The notes beneath the pieces are model-generated. The model was not told where the DNA came from and ran no database searches. It saw only the letters and a program-made list of their open reading frames with translations. Shown one piece after another: positions 23,961 through 34,228 of a DNA stretch of 34,241 bases (the stretch's first letter is position 1; every line of letters starts with the position of its first letter). Position numbers and translations under genes: made by a program. Where the stretch lies: assembly GCA_902780025.1 (NCBI GenBank), contig CACZDV010000032.1, positions 1-34,241 of the forward strand. The letters are read 5' to 3'. This stretch comes from an uncultured Prevotellaceae bacterium. GTDB taxonomy: Bacteria; Bacteroidota; Bacteroidia; Bacteroidales; Bacteroidaceae.

Positions 23961-26900
23961 ACAAGATAAAAGACATAGCAAGACTACTCCCGCTCCTCCT
24001 GCTCATGCTGCTGACCACACAGGCGGCATGGGGACAGACAAACTATTCGGGAATATATTATATAGGTGCTGTTACCCACGGTGATACACCTGCCGACAAT
24101 TTCTATCTGTGTCCAACGGTAAACTGGAAATATTACCAATCATCATTTCCATACTATACCGATACAAACAATGGTCAGCCGTTTCTGACCACCTACAAGT
24201 GTCGTGGTACAGATGGTTATGATGCAAAAGAGGCCGTATGGTATATAGAGAAACATCCTACTTTAGATTACTACTATATCAAACATGCCAGCGATAACAA
24301 ATACCTAACTTACAACGCTTCCTTTCTATCCAACGTTGGCCGTGCGCGTGTTCACCTTGAGGATACGCCTGAAGATGATTATGCATTGTTTAAGATTAGT
24401 TATAACTCTACGAAAAAGGCTTATGACATTATTTCTAAATATGCTGAAGATAATTATATTGATCCCGATAATAATAAAGCAAGAAAATATCTAAATGTCA
24501 ATAAATCAAACCAGCAGTCTCTTGAAGGTACGAATGCTGATAAAACCACACCATTTTATTCAGGCGGTATCATAGGCCTTTGGACTGCAGGAGCTACTGA
24601 AACTAGTGGTACCGGTAGTTTCTTTCTCGAAGAAGCATTGTCTATTGCCCCTCCAACCATTACCAATAATTTTACCACAGAGAATACATTCACTATCACT
24701 GCAGCGGAAGGTGCAACCATCTATTATACCACAGATGGCACTACGCCAACAACCTCTACAACGACCACTGGCACAATTTCGGTCAATATAACTCAAACAG
24801 AGGACATGACGGTCATTAAGGCAATTGCCAAGGCGGCAAGTGATCCTGTCCCGACTCCCGTCGTCACCTATATCTTGCCTGTATGCCAAAAACCTGTTAT
24901 TAATGCCAGTGGCGGTAATATCACCATCACCTGTACTACTGCGGGTGCAACCATCCATTATACGACAGATGGCACCCCGGCCACCACTTCGTCACCAACC
25001 TATAATGGATCGTTTGCCCAAGGTGACGCTACAACCATCAGAGCTGTTGCCACAAAAGCAGGTTATCTCGTTTCCAGTGAGGCCACCCTGATGCCTGCCA
25101 CACCAGTGTCTTCTTCGAGTGAGATGACAGACATGAACGGCAACTATCTTCTTACCAGCAGCTTTACCTCTTCGGGGTCGGTAGGTACCTCTGCTAATCC
25201 CTTTAGAGGCACTATTGACGGTAATTGGATTCCGCTATCACTCAGTCATCCTCTGGTTGCCTACGCCGATGGAGCCACCATCAAAAATGTCATCATCGAC
25301 AGTGTCAGCATCAGTAGCGGAACGAACGTCGGTGCTATCTGTGGCGAAGCTACGGGCGATACTCGTATCTATAACTGTGGTGTGTTGGATGGTAGCGTGG
25401 AAGGTGAAAACAACGTTGGTGGCATCGTAGGTCTGCTTGATGGCAGGTCACGCGTTATCAACTGCTACAGTTACGCCAACATCACTGACGGCTCTTATTG
25501 CGGCGGTATTGTGGGTTACAATAACGTGGCATCTACCAGCGGCAATTTGCAGACGATGGTGATGAACTGTATGTTCTATGGCAACATAGAAGGTGATAAT
25601 GCTGCTCCTATCTATGGAGGAAAAAATATTCATAACAAATATGCCTCCGCAGACGATACAGGTCTTAACAACTACTGCTACTTCCTTTATGACGAGGAGA
25701 AGAACCCTTATGTGACATCGATTGCCACCGATAACTATCATGGTGCCCTTGGTGCGGAGGAACGCTTTCTGAATCGCTTCGAGTTCTTCCGCATGACGCT
25801 GAATTCTACACGCAATCTGGCAGCATATTATGTCACTGGCGATGCAACGCAGAAGGGAGAGATAGCTAAGTGGGTGCTCGACAAGAGCATCGCCCCTTAC
25901 CCGATACTCAAAGTACACGCCAAGTACCCTTCTATCGTCAACCCCGATACCGATCATGCTACCACAAAGACAGAGCGGAATAAGGGAGGATTGCTGGGCA
26001 CCTTGACAGTCGCCATCAGAGATTCTGAAAACGATGCCGTGTTCGGTGCACCCACGGGAGCCGCCATCACGACTGACAGCAAGGATCTCAACATCACCGA
26101 CAAGGACGAAGACAACTTTAACTTCAACTACAAGAAGGTGCAGCTGCCCTATTACAACGACGTGGGGACGGGCAACTACACGGGTGGTCGTGTGGTGACG
26201 GGCTGGAAGATAGTAGAAATAAACGGTAGTTCAACAGGTAAAGGAAATTTCGTTAAGACTGGTACGGATGCGCCTGCCTTCAATTTCGTTGACCGAACCT
26301 GCACCAATAAGGATCTCTACAGCGTCAGCGGTCGCGTATTTGCACAGGGTGCCTATTGGGAAGTGCCTGACAGCGTGACGTCGATTACCATCGAGCCCTA
26401 TTGGGCAAAGGCTGTCTATCTGAGTGATGCCAACTATGATATGACCTATACCATCACAATCTCTGGTACCGGATCAAATTCAACAGCCACAGCCAATAAA
26501 TATGGAGTTACGGTTTGTGGCGCCTGCCCTGGGACTTGCAATGGGCAGACTGTTTACACCGATCTTGCTACTGCGATGACCAACTTAGGCAGCAATACCA
26601 ATGACACTCCGTATGATTATGCGGTGGTGCTGGTGGGTAACTATCATCAGGCAGCTAACGATGCCCTTGTAGATGACGGCAGCCCGGTCACCTTTATGAG
26701 TGCCGACCTCGATGGCGATAACGAGCCCGACAATACGCTGTTCTATTACCATAATCAGCGTAGAAGTGTGTCCCCCATACGTTTTGACTTCCTCAACATA
26801 CCAGGTATAGGCATGGTGAAGCGCACATACGATTCTTCGATGGACCCCGAACCAGGTATCTTCGTTCCCCAAGGCTGGTTTGAAATCACCAATACAGTGT

Positions 26901-29900
26901 TCGTCCGTTTTGGACAGTTTGAATATGCGGGCTCTAACTCATTCTTGAAAACGACCATGGCACCCTTGATTCTACAGGGTGGCATCTACGAACAGTTTGT
27001 ATCATGTTGTCGAACGAATGCTCAAAACACCAACTACCTGCTTATTGGTGGTAATGCGTGGTTCCTGAATTTTGCAAATGGTTGCCACACAGCTCAAGCA
27101 AACAAAACGCCCAAAGTGCCTATCAATGTGACTGGTGGCGACTATACGAACTTCTACCTCACAGGTATTTACCAGCCAGCAACTAATGAAGCTTCCGAAA
27201 ACGCAGAATGCTATATCGACGGTGGACGCTTTAAGGAGGTTGCCGGATCGGGTATGCAACAAATAAAAGGTAGTGTCACATGGCTTATCAATGCTGCCGA
27301 CATTACAAGTTTCTATGGTGGTGGCATTAATGCGGCCAAACCTATTACCGGTAGCATCAGCACCACTATCACCAACAGCTACGTGGATGAGTTCTATGGA
27401 GGTCCGAAGTTCGGAGACATGACTGACAAGAAGACTGTCACTACCAATGCCACAGACTGCCACTTCGGTAAGTACTTTGGAGCCGGCTATGGCGGTACGG
27501 CTTTCAACCGCGTGGGATACAAAGACGAAAGTAACGCTAACAACAGTCGTACATGGGATACTTGGGTAAATACATACTACGACCGCAACTACAGTGGAGA
27601 TAATAGCGGTATCAGTACCAGCTATGAATATGAATTCATTTTGCACTCTGACGGTAACCAGACCGTGGCACGTTTCTTTGTGAATTATGCTTCGCTGTCA
27701 TTGGCTTCTACGCGAAATGTCACAAATACGCTGTCGGGGTGCACCATTGGCACCTTCTATGGCGGCGGTAGTCTGGGAGCTGTGAAAGGCGATGTCAATT
27801 CTACCCTTACCGACTGTAAGGTGACTGGCAATGCCTTTGGTGCTGGCTTCTCTGCATCTGTACCAACGGTTGAAGTATGGAATGCCGAAGCATATCTGGC
27901 TCCAAAGCCAAAATACAACCGAACGGCTAACGTATTTAATAATGCAAGCGTTAAAACGCCTAAGGATAAAGACGAATTTGTTGTATATACTTGGAGCAAA
28001 ACCTACGGCACCAATGATGAACCATTAGTTGTTACTGAAGACGGAAAGCACTACATCCATACCGAGGAGTCTCTTGACAACCTTGGCGCCGTGACGGGTA
28101 GTGCCACACTCACCATCGAAGGCTCTACCACCGTTGGGGGAAGCGTCTATGGAGGTGGCGACGAGAGTGCTGTCAATGGCGGAACCAACATCGTACTGAC
28201 AGAAAAAGCCATCATTGGCAACGACGAGGATGGAACGGGAGATATCTATGGCGGTGGTAACGTAGCAAGCGTTGGCGGCAATACGCAGATCAGCCTCAAG
28301 GGCGGCACCGTCATCGGCGATGTCTATGGCGGCGGTAAGGGCCGACTGGCGGCCGAGGCCGTGGGCACCGAGGGTCAGCCGGGCTATAAGCCTGCCGTGA
28401 CGGCCGTAGCAGCCACCGTCGGCGCTGCCACCGTAGAACTGAACACAACGGAAGTTGACAATGGCAACGGCACGAAGTCTTATCCTGACAGCTGCGTCGT
28501 CAAAGGACGTCTCTTCGGGTGTAACAATCTCAACGGCACACCGCTTGGAGCAGTCACCGTGCATGTTCAGAAGACCTGTGGCTATACTGGTCACTATAGG
28601 ACCGGACATGGGCTGACGGATGCTGATGATATAGAGGCAGCGCTAGAGAATATCGACGACACGCAGCACTCCTACGAGGTGGAGGCCGTCTATGGCGGTG
28701 GCAACTTGGCGGCATACGTGCCGACAGACCTCGTGAACGGCAAGACGCACGTTATCATAGACGGCTGCGATCTGACCAGCGTCCGTCAGGTCTATGGCGG
28801 CGGCAACGCAGCATCAGCACCTGCTGCCTGGGTCGAGATCAACGGCACCTACGAGATCGAAGAGGTCTTCGGCGGCGGCAACGGCAAGGACGACATCTCC
28901 CGGGATGGCGGTACGACCAACATCAAGAATCCTGGCGCCAACGTGGGCTTCAAAGACTACTGGGACTATGAAAACGAGTGCGACCTGGCAGCATACGACA
29001 CCAAGCAGGAACGCCAGACAGATGATTTCATCGACAACTATGTCTACGGCTCTGGCGAAGCAACGGTCAACATCAACGGCGGACGCATCCATCGCGTCTA
29101 TGGTGGCTCGAACACCAAGGGCAACGTGCGCGAGATAGCCGTGACGATGCTCGAAGAGACGGGCGGCTGCGACTTCGTGGTCGACGAGGCCTATGGCGGC
29201 GGCAAGAGCGCCAGCATGGACGGACAGTCGAAGCTGGAGATGGCCTGTATACCGGGCTTGAAGAACGCCTACGGCGGTGCTGAGAATGCCAACATCAACA
29301 ATGACGTGACGCTCAACATCACCAACGGCAACTTCAACCGCGTCTTCGGAGGCAACAACGTCAGCGGTACCATCAACGGCACCATCACTGTGAACATCGA
29401 GGAGACGGGCTGTCACCATATCACCATAGGACAACTCTATGGCGGCGGCAACCAGGCACCCTATACCGGACCACTGAAGTCGGGCTCCAACACCGAGCGC
29501 CAAGGCCCCACGCTCAACGTGCGCTCTTTCTCCAGCATCGGTGAGGTCTATGGCGGCGGCTACGGTAAGACGGCCACCGTTACTGGCGATACTTACGTGA
29601 ACATCAACGTCTGCGACGGTAAGGACTTCGGTGCCAATCAGACCACGGAACTGGCACGCACCAACACCTTTACGGGCAACAAGACTATTTCATTTGCCGA
29701 GTTCCGCCGTACCGATGATGGTGGCTTTGCCTTAGACAATCAGAACAACCGCATAATCGACTACAGGACCCTCGAGCTCTACCTGCCGCCGTTCACCAGC
29801 GGCATCGGTGGCATTAACAACGTCTATGGCGGCGGCAATGCGGCGAAAGTCATTGGCAACACGCATGTCAACATCGGCACTACCACGGGCGAGTCGGTTG

Positions 29901-30061
29901 TGTTCATCACCCCTACTTCAGAATCTCTTGATGCCAACCGCACGCACACCGTCAAGGGTGCCAACATCGTGGGCAACATCTATGGTGGTGGCAATGCAGC
30001 TCGGGTTACCGGCAAGACGAAAGTTCAGATAGGAAAGAAAATCCTACCAGCGGGAGATTAG
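23957..30061 (+). CDS. Second giant exported YGGG-repeat protein with CHB_HEX_C-like domains
   Basis: 2034 residues from ATG at 23957, overlapping the preceding stop by 4 bases (ATGA), so translation is probably coupled. A Sec signal (MNKIKDIARLLPLLLLMLLTTQAAWGQ) is followed by a beta-trefoil-like N-terminal domain (YYIGAVTHG, FYLCPTVNWKYY). Residues about 232-308 and 309-380 are two chitobiase/beta-hexosaminidase C-terminal-type domains (GATIYYTTDGTTPTTS and GATIHYTTDGTPATTS). About 415-525 is a GLUG-like beta-helix segment (NVGGIVGLLDGRSRVINCYS). From about 1119 to 2016 come 21 [YF]GGG motifs, more regular and closer together than in the first giant, such as NVYGGGNAAKVIGNTHVNIG. It ends abruptly at KVQIGKKILPAGD without a sorting domain. 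Probably a partner adhesin of the first giant; no enzymatic motif seen. Confidence 0.85.
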   Translation: MNKIKDIARLLPLLLLMLLTTQAAWGQTNYSGIYYIGAVTHGDTPADNFYLCPTVNWKYYQSSFPYYTDTNNGQPFLTTYKCRGTDGYDAKEAVWYIEKHPTLDYYYIKHASDNKYLTYNASFLSNVGRARVHLEDTPEDDYALFKISYNSTKKAYDIISKYAEDNYIDPDNNKARKYLNVNKSNQQSLEGTNADKTTPFYSGGIIGLWTAGATETSGTGSFFLEEALSIAPPTITNNFTTENTFTITAAEGATIYYTTDGTTPTTSTTTTGTISVNITQTEDMTVIKAIAKAASDPVPTPVVTYILPVCQKPVINASGGNITITCTTAGATIHYTTDGTPATTSSPTYNGSFAQGDATTIRAVATKAGYLVSSEATLMPATPVSSSSEMTDMNGNYLLTSSFTSSGSVGTSANPFRGTIDGNWIPLSLSHPLVAYADGATIKNVIIDSVSISSGTNVGAICGEATGDTRIYNCGVLDGSVEGENNVGGIVGLLDGRSRVINCYSYANITDGSYCGGIVGYNNVASTSGNLQTMVMNCMFYGNIEGDNAAPIYGGKNIHNKYASADDTGLNNYCYFLYDEEKNPYVTSIATDNYHGALGAEERFLNRFEFFRMTLNSTRNLAAYYVTGDATQKGEIAKWVLDKSIAPYPILKVHAKYPSIVNPDTDHATTKTERNKGGLLGTLTVAIRDSENDAVFGAPTGAAITTDSKDLNITDKDEDNFNFNYKKVQLPYYNDVGTGNYTGGRVVTGWKIVEINGSSTGKGNFVKTGTDAPAFNFVDRTCTNKDLYSVSGRVFAQGAYWEVPDSVTSITIEPYWAKAVYLSDANYDMTYTITISGTGSNSTATANKYGVTVCGACPGTCNGQTVYTDLATAMTNLGSNTNDTPYDYAVVLVGNYHQAANDALVDDGSPVTFMSADLDGDNEPDNTLFYYHNQRRSVSPIRFDFLNIPGIGMVKRTYDSSMDPEPGIFVPQGWFEITNTVFVRFGQFEYAGSNSFLKTTMAPLILQGGIYEQFVSCCRTNAQNTNYLLIGGNAWFLNFANGCHTAQANKTPKVPINVTGGDYTNFYLTGIYQPATNEASENAECYIDGGRFKEVAGSGMQQIKGSVTWLINAADITSFYGGGINAAKPITGSISTTITNSYVDEFYGGPKFGDMTDKKTVTTNATDCHFGKYFGAGYGGTAFNRVGYKDESNANNSRTWDTWVNTYYDRNYSGDNSGISTSYEYEFILHSDGNQTVARFFVNYASLSLASTRNVTNTLSGCTIGTFYGGGSLGAVKGDVNSTLTDCKVTGNAFGAGFSASVPTVEVWNAEAYLAPKPKYNRTANVFNNASVKTPKDKDEFVVYTWSKTYGTNDEPLVVTEDGKHYIHTEESLDNLGAVTGSATLTIEGSTTVGGSVYGGGDESAVNGGTNIVLTEKAIIGNDEDGTGDIYGGGNVASVGGNTQISLKGGTVIGDVYGGGKGRLAAEAVGTEGQPGYKPAVTAVAATVGAATVELNTTEVDNGNGTKSYPDSCVVKGRLFGCNNLNGTPLGAVTVHVQKTCGYTGHYRTGHGLTDADDIEAALENIDDTQHSYEVEAVYGGGNLAAYVPTDLVNGKTHVIIDGCDLTSVRQVYGGGNAASAPAAWVEINGTYEIEEVFGGGNGKDDISRDGGTTNIKNPGANVGFKDYWDYENECDLAAYDTKQERQTDDFIDNYVYGSGEATVNINGGRIHRVYGGSNTKGNVREIAVTMLEETGGCDFVVDEAYGGGKSASMDGQSKLEMACIPGLKNAYGGAENANINNDVTLNITNGNFNRVFGGNNVSGTINGTITVNIEETGCHHITIGQLYGGGNQAPYTGPLKSGSNTERQGPTLNVRSFSSIGEVYGGGYGKTATVTGDTYVNINVCDGKDFGANQTTELARTNTFTGNKTISFAEFRRTDDGGFALDNQNNRIIDYRTLELYLPPFTSGIGGINNVYGGGNAAKVIGNTHVNIGTTTGESVVFITPTSESLDANRTHTVKGANIVGNIYGGGNAARVTGKTKVQIGKKILPAGD
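27311..30004 (+). repeat. YGGG repeat array in the second giant gene
   Basis: Twenty-one [YF]G[GAS] motifs lie between SFYGGGINAA and NIYGGGNAAR. The more regular copies have the pattern VYGGGNxAxVxGxTxVxI followed by a glycine turn, giving an apparent unit of roughly 20-45 residues. At DNA level the string CTATGGCGGCGGCAA recurs with high identity near 28,250-30,000. Confidence 0.85.
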
Positions 30062-30107
30062 TTGGTTCTGGTGGGGCAATGGTGCTGCAAAAAGGGATAA
30101 AAGAAAC

Positions 30108-30137
30108 TCGGGAGTTCCTTCATAAAGGGACTCCCGA
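30108..30137 (-). terminator. Hairpin terminator for tRNA-Arg, between convergent units
   Basis: Arms 30108-30120 and 30125-30137 pair over 13 bp with one G-T pair and a 4-base CATA loop. Read on the minus strand the hairpin is followed by a T-rich stretch (GTTTCTTTT), so it fits an intrinsic terminator for the tRNA. On the plus strand it lies 47 bases after the second giant gene and may also stop that transcript, but no U-tract follows there. Confidence 0.75.
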
Positions 30138-30147
30138 ATATTAGAAG

Positions 30148-30221
30148 TGATTCCGGCGGGATTCAAACCCACAACCTTCTGATCCGTAGTCAGATGCTCT
30201 ATTCAGTTGAGCTACGGAACC
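30148..30221 (-). tRNA. tRNA-Arg (anticodon ACG)
   Basis: A complete 74-base cloverleaf on the minus strand: acceptor GGTTCCG with CGGAATC (one G-T pair), D-arm GCTC/GAGC, anticodon stem TCTGA/TCAGA around loop CTACGGA (anticodon ACG), T-arm GTGGG/CCCGC around TTTGAAT, discriminator A. The CCA end is not encoded. It has its own promoter upstream and a hairpin terminator downstream. Confidence 0.95.
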
Positions 30222-30243
30222 TCCGTTTTCTGATTTGCGGTTG

Positions 30244-30275
30244 CAAAGGTACACACTTTTTGGGAACTAGCCAAA
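30244..30275 (-). promoter_or_regulatory. Promoter of tRNA-Arg
   Basis: On the minus strand TTTG (30275-30272), a 20-base spacer and TACCTTTG (30251-30244) match the Bacteroidota consensus TTTG-N19-21-TAnnTTTG, about 22 bases before the tRNA 5' end. This is the best promoter in the window and supports the taxonomic assignment. Confidence 0.8.
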
Positions 30276-30325
30276 TTTTTCGACAACTTTTTTCGTAATT
30301 TGTATCTTTTCCAGTGATTTCTTTG

Positions 30326-30333
30326 TAATTTTG
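30326..30333 (+). promoter_or_regulatory. -7 promoter element of the lysozyme gene
   Basis: TAATTTTG matches TAnnTTTG. It ends 8 bases before the ATG at 30342, predicting a leader of only a few bases. A TTTG at 30299-30302 is 23 bases upstream, slightly longer than the usual spacing. Confidence 0.5.
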
Positions 30334-30341
30334 CACCCGAA

Positions 30342-31556
30342 ATGAAACAATTTGTACTCATCATACTAACAATAGCGGCCGTATTCGTGGTCTCGGCTGC
30401 CTCGCTGAAGGAGGAATTAAAGTACTATCTCGACCGCCATAATGTTCAGGACGAGGGCTACGAGATGGTGGCTGCATACGCCGTGAACGGTGACACCCTG
30501 CTGACACAGTTGCCTGAGGCTCCGCTGCAACTGCTGAACATTGGACATTGGCAGGGTGTCAGCAAGCAAGGGACAGGCATGGAACGCGACACGCTGGGGC
30601 GTATCATCATAGGCGACTATGCAGCTGACACGTTGACCAGTGGCGTCAGGGTTGACACGATTGGTGCCTACTCGGGTGACTTTTCCCACGGTCTTGCCAA
30701 CGGCCACGGATGCGCGATTACAGAAGACGGCACTTACTATGAAGGGCAGTGGAAGGACGACCGTCGGCACGGTTTTGGTTTTGCCGTGACTCCTGGCAGC
30801 CATATCCGCGTTGGGGAATGGAAAACTGACAAATTCTTAGGGGAACGGATGAGCTATACCAGCGAGCGCATCTATGGCATTGACATCTCACGCTATCAGC
30901 ATGGAAAGGGTCGGAAGACGTATCCTATACTGTGGGATCGGCTACGTATCTCATATCTCGGCTATAAAAACCAGCGTCATGCTACAGGGACGGTTGACTA
31001 TCCAGTATCATTTGTGTTTATCAAGTCGACCGAAAGTACCAATATCAGAAACCCCTTTTACTTCAGGGATTACACCATGGCGCGTCAGCGTGGAATTCCC
31101 ATTGGTGCCTATCATTTCTTCTCATGCAAGGTGACGGGTAGTGCGCAGGCACAGCACTTTATCAACAACACGGTATTCCGTCGCGGCGACTTGCCTCCAG
31201 TACTCGACCTTGAACCTTATCCCAGCCAGATAGAAGCTATGGGCGGAACCGAAGCCCTGTTTCGTAATGTCCGTGCCTGGCTACTGGCGGTAGAGCGCTA
31301 TGTCAAGGTGAAACCCATTCTGTATGTCAGTCAGTCGTTCATAAACCGCTACCTATCGGAAGCGCCTGACCTGAAACGCGATTATCAAGTATGGATAGCG
31401 CGGTATGGGGAATATAAGCCGGACGTGAAGTTAGCCGTGTGGCAACTCTCACCAAACGGTAGAGTGACGGGAATCCACGGTGAGGTCGATATCAACGTCT
31501 TCAACGGCTACCATACACAATGGGAGGAATTCTTAGAGGAAATGACCATCAAATAA
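30342..31556 (+). CDS. Exported GH25 lysozyme with N-terminal MORN repeats
   Basis: The 404-residue protein has an N-terminal signal or anchor segment (MKQFVLIILTIAAVFVVSAA). Residues about 110-170 contain two to three MORN-like repeats (YSGDFSHGLANGHG, YYEGQWKDDRRHGFG). Residues about 178-395 are a GH25 (Chalaropsis-type) muramidase: GIDISRYQ with Asp181, FVFIKSTES (224-232), GIPIGAYHFF, PVLDLEP with Asp289 and Glu291 as the catalytic pair, PILYVSQSFINRYL, and the C-terminal VWQLSPNGRVTG and VDINVFNG. GH25 enzymes cleave the N-acetylmuramic acid to N-acetylglucosamine bond in peptidoglycan. With a signal sequence it would act on the cell's own wall or on other bacteria in the periplasm or outside. 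A hairpin terminator follows. Catalytic residues look intact. Confidence 0.9.
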   Translation: MKQFVLIILTIAAVFVVSAASLKEELKYYLDRHNVQDEGYEMVAAYAVNGDTLLTQLPEAPLQLLNIGHWQGVSKQGTGMERDTLGRIIIGDYAADTLTSGVRVDTIGAYSGDFSHGLANGHGCAITEDGTYYEGQWKDDRRHGFGFAVTPGSHIRVGEWKTDKFLGERMSYTSERIYGIDISRYQHGKGRKTYPILWDRLRISYLGYKNQRHATGTVDYPVSFVFIKSTESTNIRNPFYFRDYTMARQRGIPIGAYHFFSCKVTGSAQAQHFINNTVFRRGDLPPVLDLEPYPSQIEAMGGTEALFRNVRAWLLAVERYVKVKPILYVSQSFINRYLSEAPDLKRDYQVWIARYGEYKPDVKLAVWQLSPNGRVTGIHGEVDINVFNGYHTQWEEFLEEMTIK

Positions 31557-31562
31557 AAACAA

Positions 31563-31598
31563 TGGAGCCTCCAAACACAGGAATGTATGGAGGCTCCA
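31563..31598. terminator. Terminator between the lysozyme gene and atpG
   Basis: TGGAGCCTCCA at 31563-31573 and its exact complement TGGAGGCTCCA at 31588-31598 form an 11-bp stem with a 14-base loop. It separates two convergent genes 6 bases after the lysozyme stop and 18 before the atpG stop, so it can serve both strands. Confidence 0.75.
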
Positions 31599-31616
31599 AT
31601 CGTTATCAAAATACCA

Positions 31617-32591
31617 TCAGTTGTTGACCGAACCACCGACGATGTCGAGCAACTCGTTGGTGATGGACTGCTGACGGCTCTTGTTGTACTGTAAGTTCAA
31701 CTGACGCAGCAGTTCGTCGGCATTGTCGGTAGCCGTCTGCATGGCTACCATACGGGCGGCATGCTCGGAGGCTACACTATCAAGAAGGGCCGTATAGAGC
31801 ATCAGGTGGGCCAACTTGGGCAGCAACTGCGAGAGCACGGTGTTCATGTCGGGCTCGACGATGAAGTTGTCATTCAGCGGCGGCACCTCCTGTCCCTCGG
31901 CATTCACCCTCGACTTCTTCTTACGGTTCCTCTTCAAGTACTCCTGGCTCTCCTTCGTAGCCACAACCGTCGTGAGGTCGCGCTCATGGTCGCGCTCCAG
32001 TTCCTCCTCAATGTCGATGGGAAGAAAGGTCTTACGGGTGAGCACCTGCGAACCGGCTGACTTGAAGTGGTGGTAGATAAGTTCCACCTTGTCGACCTGA
32101 CCCTCAGCAAACTTCTTACCCAACTCCATCGCAATGTCGATACACTGGCGGACGTTGGGCTTGTCAGCCAGCGCCGAGAACTCGCCCTGCACATCGTAGC
32201 CCAACTTCTTGGCCTTCTCGAAAACCTTGCGACCTATCGGATAGACCTCGACGTCGGTAACGCCCTGCTCGCGGTACTCGGCCACCACCTGCTGCATGCG
32301 CTTGATGATGTTGGCATTGAAACCGCCACAAAGCGACGAATTGCTGGAGAATACCAACAACGCCGCACGTTTTACCGGACGCGGCTGGTCGAAGATGGTC
32401 TGGGCTTCGGCCTCAGCAGCCAGGAACGACTTCAGGATATGCTCCAGCATGGTCTCGTAAGGCAGCATGTTCTGGATGGCAACCTGAGCATGGTGCAGCT
32501 TCGACGACGCCACCATCTTCATAGCCGACGTAATCTTACGCGTGGAATTGACGGAGGCTATGCGGCCTTTAATTTCTTTCAGGCTTGGCAT
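31617..32591 (-). CDS. atpG: ATP synthase F1 gamma subunit
   Basis: The 324-residue protein has the gamma signature at both ends: MPSLKEIKGRIASVNSTRKI and TSAMKMVASSKL at the N-terminus, and SEHAARMVAMQTATDNADEL plus QQSITNELLDIVGGS at the C-terminus. These helices form the rotating coiled-coil shaft that couples proton flow through F0 to catalysis in the alpha/beta hexamer. It is longer than the about 290-residue E. coli protein owing to a charged insertion near 195-245 containing KRNRKKKSRVNAEGQ, in the peripheral globular part. It follows atpA by 6 bases and is the last gene of the operon, closed by a hairpin. Confidence 0.95.
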   Translation of the reverse strand: MPSLKEIKGRIASVNSTRKITSAMKMVASSKLHHAQVAIQNMLPYETMLEHILKSFLAAEAEAQTIFDQPRPVKRAALLVFSSNSSLCGGFNANIIKRMQQVVAEYREQGVTDVEVYPIGRKVFEKAKKLGYDVQGEFSALADKPNVRQCIDIAMELGKKFAEGQVDKVELIYHHFKSAGSQVLTRKTFLPIDIEEELERDHERDLTTVVATKESQEYLKRNRKKKSRVNAEGQEVPPLNDNFIVEPDMNTVLSQLLPKLAHLMLYTALLDSVASEHAARMVAMQTATDNADELLRQLNLQYNKSRQQSITNELLDIVGGSVNN

Positions 32592-32597
32592 AGGCTA

Positions 32598-34184
<1,587 letters not shown>

Positions 34185-34198
34185 TGTTTTTCTTTTTT

Positions 34199-34228
34199 GG
34201 AGTTGAGGAGTAAGGAGTTGTGGAGTAA
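34199..34228. repeat. Two 15-bp direct repeats upstream of atpA
   Basis: GGAGTTGAGGAGTAA and GGAGTTGTGGAGTAA lie side by side, differing at one base, in the gap before the atpA start. Read on the minus strand they form an ACTCC-rich leader between the previous operon gene and atpA. No function is evident. Confidence 0.6.

Noticed and set aside
27311-30004. CRISPR-like periodic repeats
   Set aside because: The recurring TATGGCGGCGG strings are short, unevenly spaced, inside one open frame and encode YGGG motifs; there are no constant-length spacers and no cas genes.
30064-30145. Continuation of the second giant in another frame after a frameshift
   Set aside because: The alternative frame stays open for about 38 codons but shows no YGGG or sorting-domain features and runs into the tRNA terminator.
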